Notes: a model not told the origin generated them from the sequence alone. DNA of 64,000 nt from Hyphomicrobium nitrativorans NL23 (GCF_000503895.1 NC_022997.1:1756501-1820500), one strand, 5' to 3'; shown: positions 46,715-56,846, counted from the first letter of the stretch. Numbers and translations: made by a program.

Positions 46715-48325
46715 CTATGCCGCAACGGCTCCCGACTTCAGGAGCTTATAGTTGATGGAATCGAGGAGCGCTTCGAAGCTCGCGTCGATGATGTTCGGGG
46801 ACACGCCAACCGTCAGCCAGCGCTCGCCGGTGGCGTGGTCCATGGTTTCGACGAGAACGCGTGTCACCGCTTCCGTGCCGCCCGTCAGGATGCGCACCTT
46901 ATAGTCGACCAGCTCGATGCTATCGATGTGCTTCTGGTAGCGGCCGAGATCCTTTCGGAGCGCGCCATCGAGAGCGTTCACCGGGCCGTTGCCTTCGGCG
47001 GCCGACCACAGCGCATCGGTCTCGCCGTTGACGAAGACTTTGACGGTCGCCTCCGAGACGGTGACGAGTTCGCCCACCGCGTTGTGGCGGCGCTCCACCA
47101 TGACGCGAAAGCTGTCGACCGAAAAATAGCGCGGGACACCCGAAAGGTGGCGGCGGGCAAGCAATTCGAACGAGGCTTCGGCGGCTTCATAGGCATAGCC
47201 CGCGCTCTCGCGTGCCTTGACCTCGTCGAGCAGGGTCTGGATGCGCGGGTCGTCCTTATCGGCGGCGAGGCCGAGGCGTTCGAGCGACGCCAGTACGTTC
47301 GAGCGGCCGGCCTGCTTGGAGACCAGCAGACGGCGCTGATTGCCGACGGCTTCGGGCGGCACGTGCTCGTAGGTCTCCGGGTCCTTCAGGATCGCGGACG
47401 CGTGGATGCCGGCCTTGGTGGCGAAGGCCGCTTCGCCCACGTAAGGGGCCTGGCGGCGCGGGGCTTCGTTCAGGAGGTCGTCGAGCACGCGGCTCGCGTG
47501 GGTGAGCGTGCGCAGCGCTTCGGGCGTGACGCCGGTTTCGAAGCGTGTGGCGAAATCGCTCTTGAGCAGCAGCGTCGGGATCAGCGTCGTCATGTTGGCG
47601 TTGCCGCAGCGCTCGCCGAGGCCGTTCAATGTACCCTGGATCTGGCGGACGCCCTGGCGCACGGCGGCGAGCGTGTTAGCAACCGCGTTTCCCGTGTCGT
47701 CGTGGGTGTGGATGCCGAGGCGGTCGCCGGGGAGCTGGTTCGTCACTTCGCCGACGATGCGTTCGACTTCGTGGGGAAGCGTGCCGCCGTTGGTGTCGCA
47801 GAGAACGACCCAGCGGGCGCCCGCATCGAGCGCGGTGCGCGCAACTTCGAGGGCGTAGGCCGGGTTGGCCTTGTAACCGTCGAAGAAGTGCTCGCAGTCG
47901 AGCATCGCTTCGCGGCCCGTCGCGACGACGGCGGCAATGCTGTCCGCGATGGACGCGAGGTTCTCTTCGTTCGTGATGCCGAGCGCGACGCGGACATGAT
48001 AGTCCCACGCCTTTGCGACCAGACAGATGCTGTCGGCGGCGGATGCCAGGAGAGCCTGGAGGCCTGGATCGTTCGAGACGGAGCGTCCGGCGCGTTTCAC
48101 CATGCCGAACGCGGTGAAACGGGCGCGCCTGAACGCGGGCTTCGACGCAAAGAACGCCGTGTCGGTGTCGTTGGCGCCGGGATAGCCGCCTTCGATGTAG
48201 TCGAGGCCCAGGCCGTCGAGCAGGGTCGCGATGCGCCGCTTGTCATCGATCGAGAAATCGACTCCCGTCGTCTGCGCTCCGTCACGGAGAGTTGTGTCGA
48301 ACAGGTAGAGGCGTTCCTTGGTCAT
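46715..48325 (-). CDS. cimA: (R)-citramalate synthase
   Basis: Condenses pyruvate and acetyl-CoA to citramalate, the threonine-independent route to isoleucine. 536 aa with the HMGL-like barrel: LFDTTLRDGAQTTGVDFS at the N-terminus, YIEGGYPGANDTD, metal-binding HTHDDTGNAVANTL (about residues 205-218), and the C-terminal regulatory domain (VTVSEATVKVFVNGE...YQKHIDSIELVDYKVRIL). Overall motifs fit CimA better than LeuA. ATG 48325; a GNAT gene ends 23 bp upstream. Confidence 0.94.
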   Translation of the reverse strand: MTKERLYLFDTTLRDGAQTTGVDFSIDDKRRIATLLDGLGLDYIEGGYPGANDTDTAFFASKPAFRRARFTAFGMVKRAGRSVSNDPGLQALLASAADSICLVAKAWDYHVRVALGITNEENLASIADSIAAVVATGREAMLDCEHFFDGYKANPAYALEVARTALDAGARWVVLCDTNGGTLPHEVERIVGEVTNQLPGDRLGIHTHDDTGNAVANTLAAVRQGVRQIQGTLNGLGERCGNANMTTLIPTLLLKSDFATRFETGVTPEALRTLTHASRVLDDLLNEAPRRQAPYVGEAAFATKAGIHASAILKDPETYEHVPPEAVGNQRRLLVSKQAGRSNVLASLERLGLAADKDDPRIQTLLDEVKARESAGYAYEAAEASFELLARRHLSGVPRYFSVDSFRVMVERRHNAVGELVTVSEATVKVFVNGETDALWSAAEGNGPVNALDGALRKDLGRYQKHIDSIELVDYKVRILTGGTEAVTRVLVETMDHATGERWLTVGVSPNIIDASFEALLDSINYKLLKSGAVAA

Positions 48326-48347
48326 CGTCCGTCCCGTTCCGGTCGCG

Positions 48348-48842
48348 TCAGGCGTCGTCCTGCTTTTTGCCGAGCGGCTTCTTCATCGTGGTGTTGGGAA
48401 GCCATTGGTCGTCGAGGGGCATCATGTTGCGTTGGGTGCCCGCGTAGCCGCGCGCCTCGAAGAAGGGTACGGCGGTGTCGCTCGCGTCGACCGCGATCTC
48501 GGTTGCGCCGCGCCCTGCCGCGATGCGTTCGAGCGCGTCCGCGAGTGCGGTGCCGATACCCTGGCCCGCGTAGTAGGGATGCACGTAGAGCATCTCCAGC
48601 GTCTTGTTGTCCTTGAGAGACCCGAAGCCCGCATACTCTCCGTCCACCTGGATCAGGAGCGTGACCATGCCTGCGAGACGCTCGGCAAAGGCTTCCGCGT
48701 CGGCTGCGGTCGAGACCCACGCGAGGCGCTGGTCCTCGTTGTAGTCGTCGGCCGTCAGTTCCTCGATCGACTGGGCGAACAGGTCTTGTAGCCCTGCCGT
48801 ATCGGGGATGAGAAACGGACGCAGCGGATAGGCCGGTTTCAT
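48348..48842 (-). CDS. GNAT-family N-acetyltransferase
   Basis: 164 aa from ATG 48842 (GTG 48851 possible). It has the motif A region LEMLYVHPYYAGQGIGTALADALERIA and the motif B ending AVPFFEARGYAGTQRN. The N-terminus (RPFLIPDTAGLQDLFAQSIEELTADDYNEDQRLAW) resembles YafP-type acetyltransferases. Substrate unknown. Part of the minus-strand run cysS, 43-aa protein, GNAT, cimA with gaps of no more than 25 bp. Confidence 0.87.
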   Translation of the reverse strand: MKPAYPLRPFLIPDTAGLQDLFAQSIEELTADDYNEDQRLAWVSTAADAEAFAERLAGMVTLLIQVDGEYAGFGSLKDNKTLEMLYVHPYYAGQGIGTALADALERIAAGRGATEIAVDASDTAVPFFEARGYAGTQRNMMPLDDQWLPNTTMKKPLGKKQDDA

Positions 48843-48854
48843 GCGTGCCACGGT

Positions 48855-48986
48855 TCAGATCCAGCCTTGGCTGTGGGCGAGATAGTAGGACAGGATCACC
48901 GCCATGACGACGATCCCGACCTTGACCACGACGTAAAACAGCCAGTGTTTCGGAAACGGCGTGTCTTTCTTCCAGTCGTCGCTCAT
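48855..48986 (-). CDS. 43-aa single-pass membrane protein overlapping cysS
   Basis: ATG 48986 overlaps the cysS stop (ATGA), giving 43 aa that starts [20 protein letters not shown], has one transmembrane helix (about residues 16-36, [21 protein letters not shown]) and ends HSQGWI. The 4-bp overlap suggests translational coupling to cysS. The composition is typical of a real inner-membrane micro-protein. Function unknown. Confidence 0.78.
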   Translation of the reverse strand: MSDDWKKDTPFPKHWLFYVVVKVGIVVMAVILSYYLAHSQGWI

Positions 48987-50404
48987 CGTGCGATCTCCCA
49001 GGTGGTGACGATGTCGCCTGTCGCGGGGTCTTTGGCGTCTTTTACGGCCACGCCCATGGCGGCCAGTTCGTCGCGCAGCCGGTCGCTTTCCTTGAAGTCC
49101 TTCGCGCGGCGGGCGGCGAGGCGGGCGGTGACGAGTTCGTCCACTTTCGCTTCGTCGACGGCGACGGCTTCGACGCCGACGTTCAATTCGTCGCGCGTTT
49201 CGCCGCCGTAGACGCCGAGGAATTCGAGCGTCGCTTTGAGTTCGGCGGCTGTCTCGGGATTGCGGCGGGCGGACTTGGCGAGGCCGTGGATGATCGAAAG
49301 GGCGCTCGGCGTGTTGAGGTCGTCCGAAAGCGCGGCGACGACGTCGGCGCTCGGTGCATCGGCCGCTTTAACGCCCGTGAGAAGATCGGCGAAGTCGAGC
49401 AGCGTCGCGCGGGCCTGGAGCAGGCGGTCGGCCGTCCAGTCGATGGGCTGGCGGTAATGCGTGCCGAGCATGGCGAGGCGGACGACGCGGCCGTGCCATT
49501 GGTTGGCGCCGAACTTCTTCGTGGCGAGCAATTCGTTGATGGTGATGAAGTTGCCGAGCGACTTCGACATCTTCTCGCCTTCCACCTGCAGGAAGCCGTT
49601 GTGCATCCACACCTTCGCCATCGCGGGCGTGCCGTGGGCGCAGCGCGATTGCGCGATCTCGTTTTCGTGGTGGGGGAACACCAGGTCGATGCCGCCGCCG
49701 TGAATGTCGAAGACGGGGCCGAGGTGGCGCTCCGACATGGCCGAGCATTCGATGTGCCAGCCGGGGCGGCCGGGTGTGGCGATGCCAGCGGGCGAGGGCC
49801 ATGACGGTTCGCCCGGTTTCGACGGCTTCCAGAGCACGAAGTCCATCGCGCCTTTCTTGTAAGGCGCGACCTCGACGCGGGCGCCTGCCTCCATCTCTTC
49901 GAGCGAGCGGTTGGAGAGGCGGCCGTAATCGGGCATCGAGGCGACGTCGAAGAGGACATGATCTTCGGCGACGTAGGCGTGACCGTTGGCGACGAGGGCG
50001 TCGATGAGGCGGCGCATCTCCTCGATGTGCTCGGTGGCGCGCGGCTCGACGGTGGGCGGAAGAACGCCGAGGGCGGCGATGTCGTCGTGGAATTGCTTTT
50101 CGGTCGCTTCGGTGACGCGGCGGATGGCCTCGTTCAGCGGAAGGTCCGGGAATTCCGTTGCCGCGCGCGCGTTGATCTTGTCGTCCACGTCCGTGATGTT
50201 GCGGACATAGGTGACGTGGCCCGCGCCGTAGGTGTGGCGCAGGAGCCGGAACAGCACGTCGAAGACGATCACGGGGCGCGCGTTGCCGATGTGGGCGTAG
50301 TCGTAGACCGTGGGGCCGCAGACGTACATGCGCACGTTTTCGGCATCCAAGGGCTCGAATGTCTCCTTGCGGCGCGTCAGCGTATTATAGAGCGTCAGAG
50401 ACAC
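48983..50404 (-). CDS. cysS: cysteinyl-tRNA synthetase
   Basis: Class Ia aminoacyl-tRNA synthetase, 473 aa. It has the zinc-binding Cys in [19 protein letters not shown] (HIGH variant), [10 protein letters not shown], the [11 protein letters not shown] zinc region and KMSKSLGNF. The start is GTG at 50404 ([14 protein letters not shown]), as no ATG lies near. Length is normal. It heads the minus-strand group that ends in cimA and the pentapeptide genes. Confidence 0.97.
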   Translation of the reverse strand: MSLTLYNTLTRRKETFEPLDAENVRMYVCGPTVYDYAHIGNARPVIVFDVLFRLLRHTYGAGHVTYVRNITDVDDKINARAATEFPDLPLNEAIRRVTEATEKQFHDDIAALGVLPPTVEPRATEHIEEMRRLIDALVANGHAYVAEDHVLFDVASMPDYGRLSNRSLEEMEAGARVEVAPYKKGAMDFVLWKPSKPGEPSWPSPAGIATPGRPGWHIECSAMSERHLGPVFDIHGGGIDLVFPHHENEIAQSRCAHGTPAMAKVWMHNGFLQVEGEKMSKSLGNFITINELLATKKFGANQWHGRVVRLAMLGTHYRQPIDWTADRLLQARATLLDFADLLTGVKAADAPSADVVAALSDDLNTPSALSIIHGLAKSARRNPETAAELKATLEFLGVYGGETRDELNVGVEAVAVDEAKVDELVTARLAARRAKDFKESDRLRDELAAMGVAVKDAKDPATGDIVTTWEIAR

Positions 50405-50805
50405 CCGGTCCTCCTCATGCTTCCCCGCGTCCCCGCCACGTGCTGCGCGATACGCGGGCCCGTCCTCCGTCCGGCGGGGCGTTTCTCTGTCTTGTGATGA
50501 GGCAAAGAACGAGGCCGCGCGCCAGCGGGAGGAGCTAGCCCGAAATGATAATGTCGCCGCAATCGATAACGGCAGGTTTGCGCAGCGTGGCGATCATGGG
50601 GCGAGTTATGCGGGGCGCCTTGCGGGGCGTCAAGCGCCGTCGGGCTTCTCCGAATCCGCGGACCTAGGGGAAATGACGGGGGAAAAGCGGAGACGTGGGG
50701 AGACGCCGCATTTCTCCCGCATTGACCCCTTATCCGGCTCGCATGATATGGTGAAAGCGATTGCTTTTTCAGGGGATGCTTCGGTCCCCGACATTCGATG
50801 GATCG
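50405..50805. other. intergenic region between divergent cysS and DUF2865-like gene
   Basis: About 400 bp between divergent genes, expected to hold both promoters. Short frames on each strand lack ribosome-binding sites. No clear promoter or hairpin could be assigned. Confidence 0.4.
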
Positions 50806-51969
50806 ATGACAACGTCTCGCAATAGCGGCTGTCTCAGCCGGACCTCACGCCTCGCAGCGAAGGCCATGGATACGTCTGTGTCCAAAGCCGGCAAGAATGC
50901 CGTGCTCGGTTTTGTGGTTGCGGCTGCTCTGGCGACCGGATTTGCTGTGCCCGCGCTCGCGCAGGGCTGGTGGCCGTGGAGCGGCGGGGGCGAGCAGCAA
51001 GAGCGACCGCCGCCGACGCCGCGCGAGCCGGTCTACAACGATCCCTACACCGATCCTTATAACGAGCCGCCGCCGCCCTCTCATGGGGCGCAGCCGGGGC
51101 GAAGCCCGATCTGCCTGGATCTGGAGCGGCGGCTCGTGCAGGAAGGCCAGCGCGGCAGCGCCAACGTCGTACCCCAGCTTGAGGCCGAGCTTCGCGACGT
51201 GGAGCGGAGCTATCGCACGCAACGCCAGCAGCTCGAACGCAGCGACTGCTACGAGTATTTCCTGTTCTCGAAAACGCTCAGGCGGACACGCAAGTGCATC
51301 GACCTTTCCAATCAGGTGGAGGCGGGGCGCCGGCGGATGGACGAAATCGAATCGCGCCTGCATCAGCTTCAGGCGTCGTCGGGCCGCTCGTATCAGGACG
51401 AGATCGTCCGCGAGCTTGCTCGCAACAATTGCGGGGCCACCTACCAGCAGCAGGCGCGGCGGCAGGACAGCGGGTCGTTCGGCTTCTGGGAAGACCAGGA
51501 AAGCAGCGGCACCGCGGGCCGGTCGGGTTTCGGCTCCTTGCCGTATGCCACCTACCGGACGGTGTGCGTCCGCCTTTGCGACGGCTACTATTTCCCGGTG
51601 AGCTTCTCGACGTTGCCGAACCACTTCCAGCGCGACGAGGACGTGTGCCAGTCGCGGTGCGCGTCGCCGGCGGCGCTCTACTATCACCAGAACCCCGGCG
51701 CGGGCATGGAGCAGGCCGTGGCGGCCAGCACCAACGAGGCCTATTCGCAGCTCAAGACGGCTTTCCGCTACCGCAAGGAGTATGTGAAGGGCTGTTCCTG
51801 CAAGGTGGCGGAATACCAGCCTCCGGAGGGTACGCTTCCTCCGCATGGAGCCGCAGCGGGTGCGGCGGGCGGTTGGGCGACCGAAGGCGCGCCGGCAGGC
51901 GTCGATCCGGGCCAGCCGGCCTTCGGCGGCGGACAGGAAGAGCTGCCCTGGTCGACGACGACGCAGTAG
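50806..51969 (+). CDS. exported DUF2865-like protein
   Basis: 387 aa from ATG 50806; ATG 50776, ATG 50866 and TTG 50761 are alternatives. A signal peptide (FVVAAALATGFAVPALAQG) is followed by a Pro-rich stretch, a coiled-coil region (CLDLERRLVQEGQRGSANVV...VEAGRRRMDEIESRLHQLQ) and a cysteine-rich C-terminal domain with YRTVCVRLCDGYYFPVSFSTLPNHFQRDEDVCQSRC, the recognisable DUF2865 block. The family is conserved in Hyphomicrobiales; its role, probably envelope-associated, is unknown. Confidence 0.82.
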   Translation: MTTSRNSGCLSRTSRLAAKAMDTSVSKAGKNAVLGFVVAAALATGFAVPALAQGWWPWSGGGEQQERPPPTPREPVYNDPYTDPYNEPPPPSHGAQPGRSPICLDLERRLVQEGQRGSANVVPQLEAELRDVERSYRTQRQQLERSDCYEYFLFSKTLRRTRKCIDLSNQVEAGRRRMDEIESRLHQLQASSGRSYQDEIVRELARNNCGATYQQQARRQDSGSFGFWEDQESSGTAGRSGFGSLPYATYRTVCVRLCDGYYFPVSFSTLPNHFQRDEDVCQSRCASPAALYYHQNPGAGMEQAVAASTNEAYSQLKTAFRYRKEYVKGCSCKVAEYQPPEGTLPPHGAAAGAAGGWATEGAPAGVDPGQPAFGGGQEELPWSTTTQ

Positions 51970-52042
51970 GGCTTTATTTTTACATCACCGACGAGGGTAT
52001 GGGTCTTCGCTCAAGGTGCGCGAAGCGAGGATGCCGTTTTGC

Positions 52043-53413
52043 CTAACCTATTAGACCTTTTAGGCGGGCTTCGGCGCGCGTGCGGCCGATGAAGGGCAGC
52101 AGGGCTTTCAACTCCGGGCCTGCGTCGCGGCCGGTGAGGGCGAGGCGGAGCGGGTGGAAGAGGGCGCGGCCCTTGAGGCCGGTGGCGCTCGAAACCGCGG
52201 CTGTCAGGGTCTTCCAGGTGTCGCCATCCCACGGCTCGGATGGCAGCAGCGTGGCGGCCGTGTCGGTGAGATCCTTGTTTTCGATCACCGGGTCGATGTC
52301 GCTCGTGGCGACCTGCCACCAGTCGCGTGCGTCTTCCAGTACGGCGACATTGCCGCGGACGGCCTCCCAGAATTCGGCGCTGCCGCCGACGCCGAACGCA
52401 GCGAGGCGGTCCGCTACGGCGTCGAAGGTCGTTTTGTGGAGGAGCTTCGCGTTCAGGTTTCTGAGTTCTGCCGCGTCGAAGCGGGCGGGCGTGGTGGAGA
52501 CCTTGCCGAGATCGAAGAGGGCGGCGAGGTCTTCTATGGCGCCGTGTGGCTCGATGGCGTCGGAGGTGCCGATCAGCGCGGCGTAGCTCAGGACGGCCAT
52601 CGGTTCGAGCCCTGCGTCGCGGAACGAGCCGATCGAGAGCGAGCCGGTGCGCTTCGAGAGGGCGGTGCCGTCGGCGCTGATCAGGAGGCCGTGGTGGCCG
52701 AACGCGGGCGGCTCCGCGCCGAGGGCTTCGAAGATCGCAATCTGCACGCCGGAGTTGGTGACGTGGTCCTCGCCGCGCACGATGTGCGTGACCGAGAAGT
52801 CGATGTCGTCGACGACGCTCGTGAACGTGTAGAGCGGCGAGCCATCCTCGCGGATCAGGACGGGATCGGAGAGCGAACCCAGATCCACCGTCTGGTCGCC
52901 ACGGATCATGTCGTTCCAGGAGACGACGGTGGGGAGGGGGCTGAGGCCGCTTTCCGGGCCGGAATTGGGGAGGCGGAAGCGCCAGTGCGGCCGGCGGCCT
53001 TCGGCTTCGAGTTTCGCGCGGTCCTCGTCGGAAAGGCGCAAGCCCGTGCGGTCGTAGATCGGCGGCAGGCCGCGGGCGCGCAGACGTTTCCGCTTGAGGT
53101 CGAGTTCGGCTTCCGTCTCGTAGCAGGCATAGAGATGGCCGCTGGCTTTGAGGGTCTCTGCAACTTCAGCGTAGCGGCCGAGGCGGTCGGACTGGCGCTC
53201 CTCGCGCTCCCAGTCGAGGCCGAGCCAGCGGAGGTCCGTGCGGATGGCCTCCGCGAATTCCTCGGTGGAGCGCTCGCGATCCGTATCGTCGAGGCGGAGC
53301 ATGAACGTGCCCCCGTCCTTGCGGGCGAGGAGCGCGTTCAACACCGCGGTGCGGATGTTGCCGATATGGAGCGTGCCGGTGGGGCTCGGCGCGAAGCGGA
53401 CGGTGGGGTTCAT
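52043..53413 (-). CDS. gltX: glutamyl-tRNA synthetase
   Basis: 456-aa class I synthetase with RFAPSPTGTLHIGNIRTA (HIGH region), the LYTFTSVVDDIDFSVTHIVRGEDH block and the KMSKS variant ALSKRTGS. ATG 53413 (MNPTVRFAPSP) is the standard start, although the frame is open further. In many alphaproteobacteria GltX is non-discriminating and charges tRNA-Gln too; that cannot be decided here. Monocistronic. Confidence 0.96.
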   Translation of the reverse strand: MNPTVRFAPSPTGTLHIGNIRTAVLNALLARKDGGTFMLRLDDTDRERSTEEFAEAIRTDLRWLGLDWEREERQSDRLGRYAEVAETLKASGHLYACYETEAELDLKRKRLRARGLPPIYDRTGLRLSDEDRAKLEAEGRRPHWRFRLPNSGPESGLSPLPTVVSWNDMIRGDQTVDLGSLSDPVLIREDGSPLYTFTSVVDDIDFSVTHIVRGEDHVTNSGVQIAIFEALGAEPPAFGHHGLLISADGTALSKRTGSLSIGSFRDAGLEPMAVLSYAALIGTSDAIEPHGAIEDLAALFDLGKVSTTPARFDAAELRNLNAKLLHKTTFDAVADRLAAFGVGGSAEFWEAVRGNVAVLEDARDWWQVATSDIDPVIENKDLTDTAATLLPSEPWDGDTWKTLTAAVSSATGLKGRALFHPLRLALTGRDAGPELKALLPFIGRTRAEARLKGLIG

Positions 53414-53641
53414 GATGCGCGCCACCCTATAGAGCGATCGGGAGAACTCAAGGGGTCGTGAAGGGTGCGCGACACTCGATCTCCCGGCTTCGGTTGCGGC
53501 GAGATTTCCGTGCGGCACGGCGGCCACACCTGCCGTGTGCTGAAGTTTTTGCCTGCGTCGAAGCGGTGCGGACATTAGGCGATTGGTAAGGATGCTCGCC
53601 TAGCTTGGACATCCACGGGAGCGTCGGGGCGGGGAAGTGGC

Positions 53642-54619
53642 ATGTGCGTGGTTAAGTCTGTATCCGTTGAGGAATTCGAGTCCCGCGGCAGCATCAAGGA
53701 TGGCGACGTCGCGCGCCTCAGGGCAGCGTTCCAGGACGATCCCGACATTCACGAGGACGAAGCCGAGACGCTGCTCCGGCTCAACCGCACGTGCCCGGTG
53801 CAGGCGCCCTCCTGGGGCGGGTTCCTGGGCGATCTGATCGGCGACTACATTCTCAACCAGAGCGGCCCCGAAGGCTACATCACGGCGGAGAAGAGCGATT
53901 GGCTCATCTCACGGCTTTCTACGGATGGGTGGATCGCCAACCGTGCGGAACTGGATCTGCTGGTTGCGATCCTCGGGAAGGCGCGCTGGTTCCCGCTCAG
54001 TCTCGCGACGTTTGCGCTCGCGCAGGTGGCGGGGGCCGCGATCCATGGATTCGGTCCGTTGCGCTCGGGGCAAGGCCAGCCGCCGGTGCCCGGCACCATC
54101 GGCGAGCAGGATATCGCGCTGATCCGCACGATCCTCAATGCATTCGCGGGCGACAGTGCGCTCGCGCTCACGCGGGCCGAGGCAGAGATCCTGATCGCCA
54201 TCGACGAGGCCGTGTCGGCCCGGCCGGTGCCGCCCGCGTGGGTGGATCTGTTCGCGAAGGCGATGTCGAACGTGCTGTTGGCAGAGCAAGGCTATGCCGT
54301 GCCGCCGCGTTCCGTAGCGCTTCGGCCGCGCGTGTCGGCGGGGCAGCCTTTGCCACTCGACCGGCAGGTGGCCGCTGCCCTCGGCTTTTTGACGCACGAC
54401 TATCACCTGCCGTCGAGCGAAGAGCGGGCGCTGGCGCGTCTCGAACGGCAGAGGATCGAGATCGTGACCGGGGAACGGCTGGTCACGGACGAGCAGGGCT
54501 GGCTCTCGGCGCGGCTCGATGCCGAAGAGCCGCGCTCTCCGGTGGCGGCGGCGGTGGCTGCGCATCTGCGCCGGGAACGCCTGATCGGCGCGACCGTGCG
54601 GGACGGCCGGGCCGCCTGA
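53642..54619 (+). CDS. conserved helical protein of unknown function
   Basis: 325 aa from ATG 53642, GGAAG upstream. No signal peptide or membrane helix. The sequence contains two related acidic helical modules: DGDVARLRAAFQDDPDIHEDEAETLLRLNR...WGGFLGDLIGDYIL (about residues 20-75) and EQDIALIRTILNAFAGDSALALTRAEAEILIAIDEAV...WVDLFAKAMSNVLL (about 150-215), so it is an internal duplication reminiscent of TerB/EF-hand-like folds. A third part (EERALARLERQRIEIVTGERLVTDEQGWL) follows. Homologues are, I believe, common in Hyphomicrobiales; function unknown. Confidence 0.72.
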   Translation: MCVVKSVSVEEFESRGSIKDGDVARLRAAFQDDPDIHEDEAETLLRLNRTCPVQAPSWGGFLGDLIGDYILNQSGPEGYITAEKSDWLISRLSTDGWIANRAELDLLVAILGKARWFPLSLATFALAQVAGAAIHGFGPLRSGQGQPPVPGTIGEQDIALIRTILNAFAGDSALALTRAEAEILIAIDEAVSARPVPPAWVDLFAKAMSNVLLAEQGYAVPPRSVALRPRVSAGQPLPLDRQVAAALGFLTHDYHLPSSEERALARLERQRIEIVTGERLVTDEQGWLSARLDAEEPRSPVAAAVAAHLRRERLIGATVRDGRAA

Positions 54620-54738
54620 AATATCACGGCTTTTAAAGGGTTTGCCGATGCGGCGGGGTTGAGAACGCCGCTTTCGCCGCGGCGTGAGGCTTGGCCCGGG
54701 CCTAGCCGTTCATAATTCCGTCACGCCGTGCTCGCCCG

Positions 54739-54754
54739 CCGCGATTTATCGCGG
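54739..54754 (+). promoter_or_regulatory. inverted repeat upstream of the carboxylase gene
   Basis: CCGCGA (54739-54744), loop TTTA, TCGCGG (54749-54754), followed by TTTACGCGG, about 75 bp upstream of the acyl-CoA carboxylase start. It could be an operator or a weak terminator of the preceding gene. Confidence 0.35.
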
Positions 54755-54830
54755 TTTACGCGGTTCATAGAATTCGTCTAGAAAGCTGACCGATCAACTC
54801 CCCGACATCGAGACAGGGCGCCCAGGGATA

Positions 54831-56846
54831 ATGTTCAAGAAAATCCTCATTGCCAATCGCGGCGAAATCGCCTGCCGTGTGATCAAGACCGCGCGCAAGA
54901 TGGGCATCAAGACGGTGGCCGTCTTTTCCGATGCGGATCGCGACGCGCTGCACGTCGAGATGGCGGATGAGGCCGTGCACCTCGGTCCTCCGCCCGCTGC
55001 CGAATCCTACCTGCTGATCGATAAGATCGTCGATGCCTGCAAGAAGACGGGCGCGGAGGCGGTTCACCCCGGATACGGCTTCCTCTCGGAGCGCGAGTCA
55101 TTCCCGGTCGCGCTCGCGAAAGCCGGCGTCGTGTTCATCGGTCCGAACCCCAAGGCCATCGCGGCCATGGGCGACAAGATCGAGAGCAAGAAGGCGGCGG
55201 CCGCGGCCAAGGTTTCGACCGTGCCGGGCTACATGGGCGAGATCGCCGACGAGAAGCACGCGGTGAAGATTGCCGAGGAGATCGGCTATCCCGTGATGAT
55301 GAAGGCGTCCGCCGGTGGCGGCGGCAAGGGCATGCGTATCGCCCACAATCGCCGCGAAGTGGAAGAAGGCTTCCCGCTGGCCCGCTCGGAAGCCAAGGCG
55401 TCGTTCGGCGACGACCGGATGTTCATCGAGAAGTTCATCGTCGATCCGCGCCACATCGAGATCCAGCTCATCGGCGACAAGCACGGCAACGTGGTCTATC
55501 TGGGCGAGCGCGAGTGCTCGATCCAGCGCCGCAACCAGAAGGTCATCGAAGAGGCCCCGTCGCCGCTGCTCGACGAGAAGACGCGCCGCGCCATGGGCGA
55601 GCAGGCCGTCGCGCTCGCGCAGGCCGTAGGCTACGATTCCGCCGGTACGGTGGAGTTCGTGGCGGGCCAGGACAAGAGCTTCTACTTCCTGGAAATGAAT
55701 ACGCGCCTCCAGGTCGAGCATCCGGTGACGGAGCTCATCACGGGCGTCGATCTCGTGGAGCTGATGATCCGCTCGGCCGCGGGCGAAAAGCTCCCGATGA
55801 AGCAGTCGGACGTGAAGCTCACCGGCTGGGCGGTCGAGAGCCGCGTCTACGCCGAAGACCCGTTCCGCAACTTCCTGCCCTCGATCGGGCGGCTCGTGAA
55901 GTATCGCCCGCCCGAGGAGGGGACGCACGACGGCATCACGGTGCGCAACGATACCGGCGTCGAGGAAGGCGGCGAGATCTCGATGTTCTACGACCCGATG
56001 ATCGCGAAGCTCGTGACGCACGGGCCGACACGCATCGCGGCCATCGATGCGCAGGCCGACGCGCTCGACGCGTTCTATATCGACGGCATCCAGCATAACG
56101 TGCCGTTCGTCTCCGCGCTGATGCATCATCCGCGCTGGCGCGAGGGACGCCTCTCGACGGGCTTCATCGCCGAAGAATATCCCGAGGGCTTCTCGCCTCG
56201 CGTCGCCGAGGGCGAAGATCGCAAGGAGCTGTCCGCGGTCGCGGCGGCGATCGATCACCAGCATAATGCGCGCCGTCGTCTGATCGACGGCCAGATGACC
56301 AACGGCTCGGTGACGTTCGCCAAGCGCCGCGTGGTCGATATCGGCGGCGAGCGCCAGACGATCGAGGTGACCGCGACCGACGAGGATTTGACGGTCGGCT
56401 TCCTCGGTACGGACGGGGCCGTCGAGCAGTCGCTCGCGGTGAAGTCCGACTGGAAGGCCGGTGATCCGGTTTGGCGGGGCAGCGTCGGCGGCAAGGCGGT
56501 GTCGGTGCAGGTGCGCCCGATCCTCAACGGCGTGACGCTCTCCTATCGCGGCATTCAGAGCCCGGTCTACGTGTATACCGAGCGCGAGGCGGAGCTGGTG
56601 TCGTTGATGCCGGTGAAGGCCGCGGCCGACATGAGCAAATTCCTGCTGTGCCCGATGCCGGGTCTCGTCAAGGCGATCCACACCAGCGAGGGCGCGGAAG
56701 TGAAGGCGGGCGATGCGCTGGCGGTCGTCGAGGCCATGAAGATGGAGAACATTCTCCGGGCCGAGCGCGACGGCGTGGTCAAGAAGGTCAACGCGAAAGC
56801 CGGCGACAGCCTGGCCGTCGATGCCGTGATCCTGGAGTTCGCGTGA
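54831..56846 (+). CDS. pccA: acetyl/propionyl-CoA carboxylase alpha subunit (PccA-like)
   Basis: 671-aa biotin-dependent carboxylase subunit. It contains biotin carboxylase (KKILIANRGEIACRVIKTA...ASAGGGGKGMR...FLEMNTRLQVEHPVTE, residues ~2-450), the BT interaction domain and the C-terminal biotinyl domain with the biotin-accepting Lys in EAMKME. This size and fusion are typical of propionyl-CoA carboxylase alpha; the beta subunit is not in the window. RidA-family and acylphosphatase genes follow at 2 and 17 bp, so they form an operon. Confidence 0.94.
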   Translation: MFKKILIANRGEIACRVIKTARKMGIKTVAVFSDADRDALHVEMADEAVHLGPPPAAESYLLIDKIVDACKKTGAEAVHPGYGFLSERESFPVALAKAGVVFIGPNPKAIAAMGDKIESKKAAAAAKVSTVPGYMGEIADEKHAVKIAEEIGYPVMMKASAGGGGKGMRIAHNRREVEEGFPLARSEAKASFGDDRMFIEKFIVDPRHIEIQLIGDKHGNVVYLGERECSIQRRNQKVIEEAPSPLLDEKTRRAMGEQAVALAQAVGYDSAGTVEFVAGQDKSFYFLEMNTRLQVEHPVTELITGVDLVELMIRSAAGEKLPMKQSDVKLTGWAVESRVYAEDPFRNFLPSIGRLVKYRPPEEGTHDGITVRNDTGVEEGGEISMFYDPMIAKLVTHGPTRIAAIDAQADALDAFYIDGIQHNVPFVSALMHHPRWREGRLSTGFIAEEYPEGFSPRVAEGEDRKELSAVAAAIDHQHNARRRLIDGQMTNGSVTFAKRRVVDIGGERQTIEVTATDEDLTVGFLGTDGAVEQSLAVKSDWKAGDPVWRGSVGGKAVSVQVRPILNGVTLSYRGIQSPVYVYTEREAELVSLMPVKAAADMSKFLLCPMPGLVKAIHTSEGAEVKAGDALAVVEAMKMENILRAERDGVVKKVNAKAGDSLAVDAVILEFA

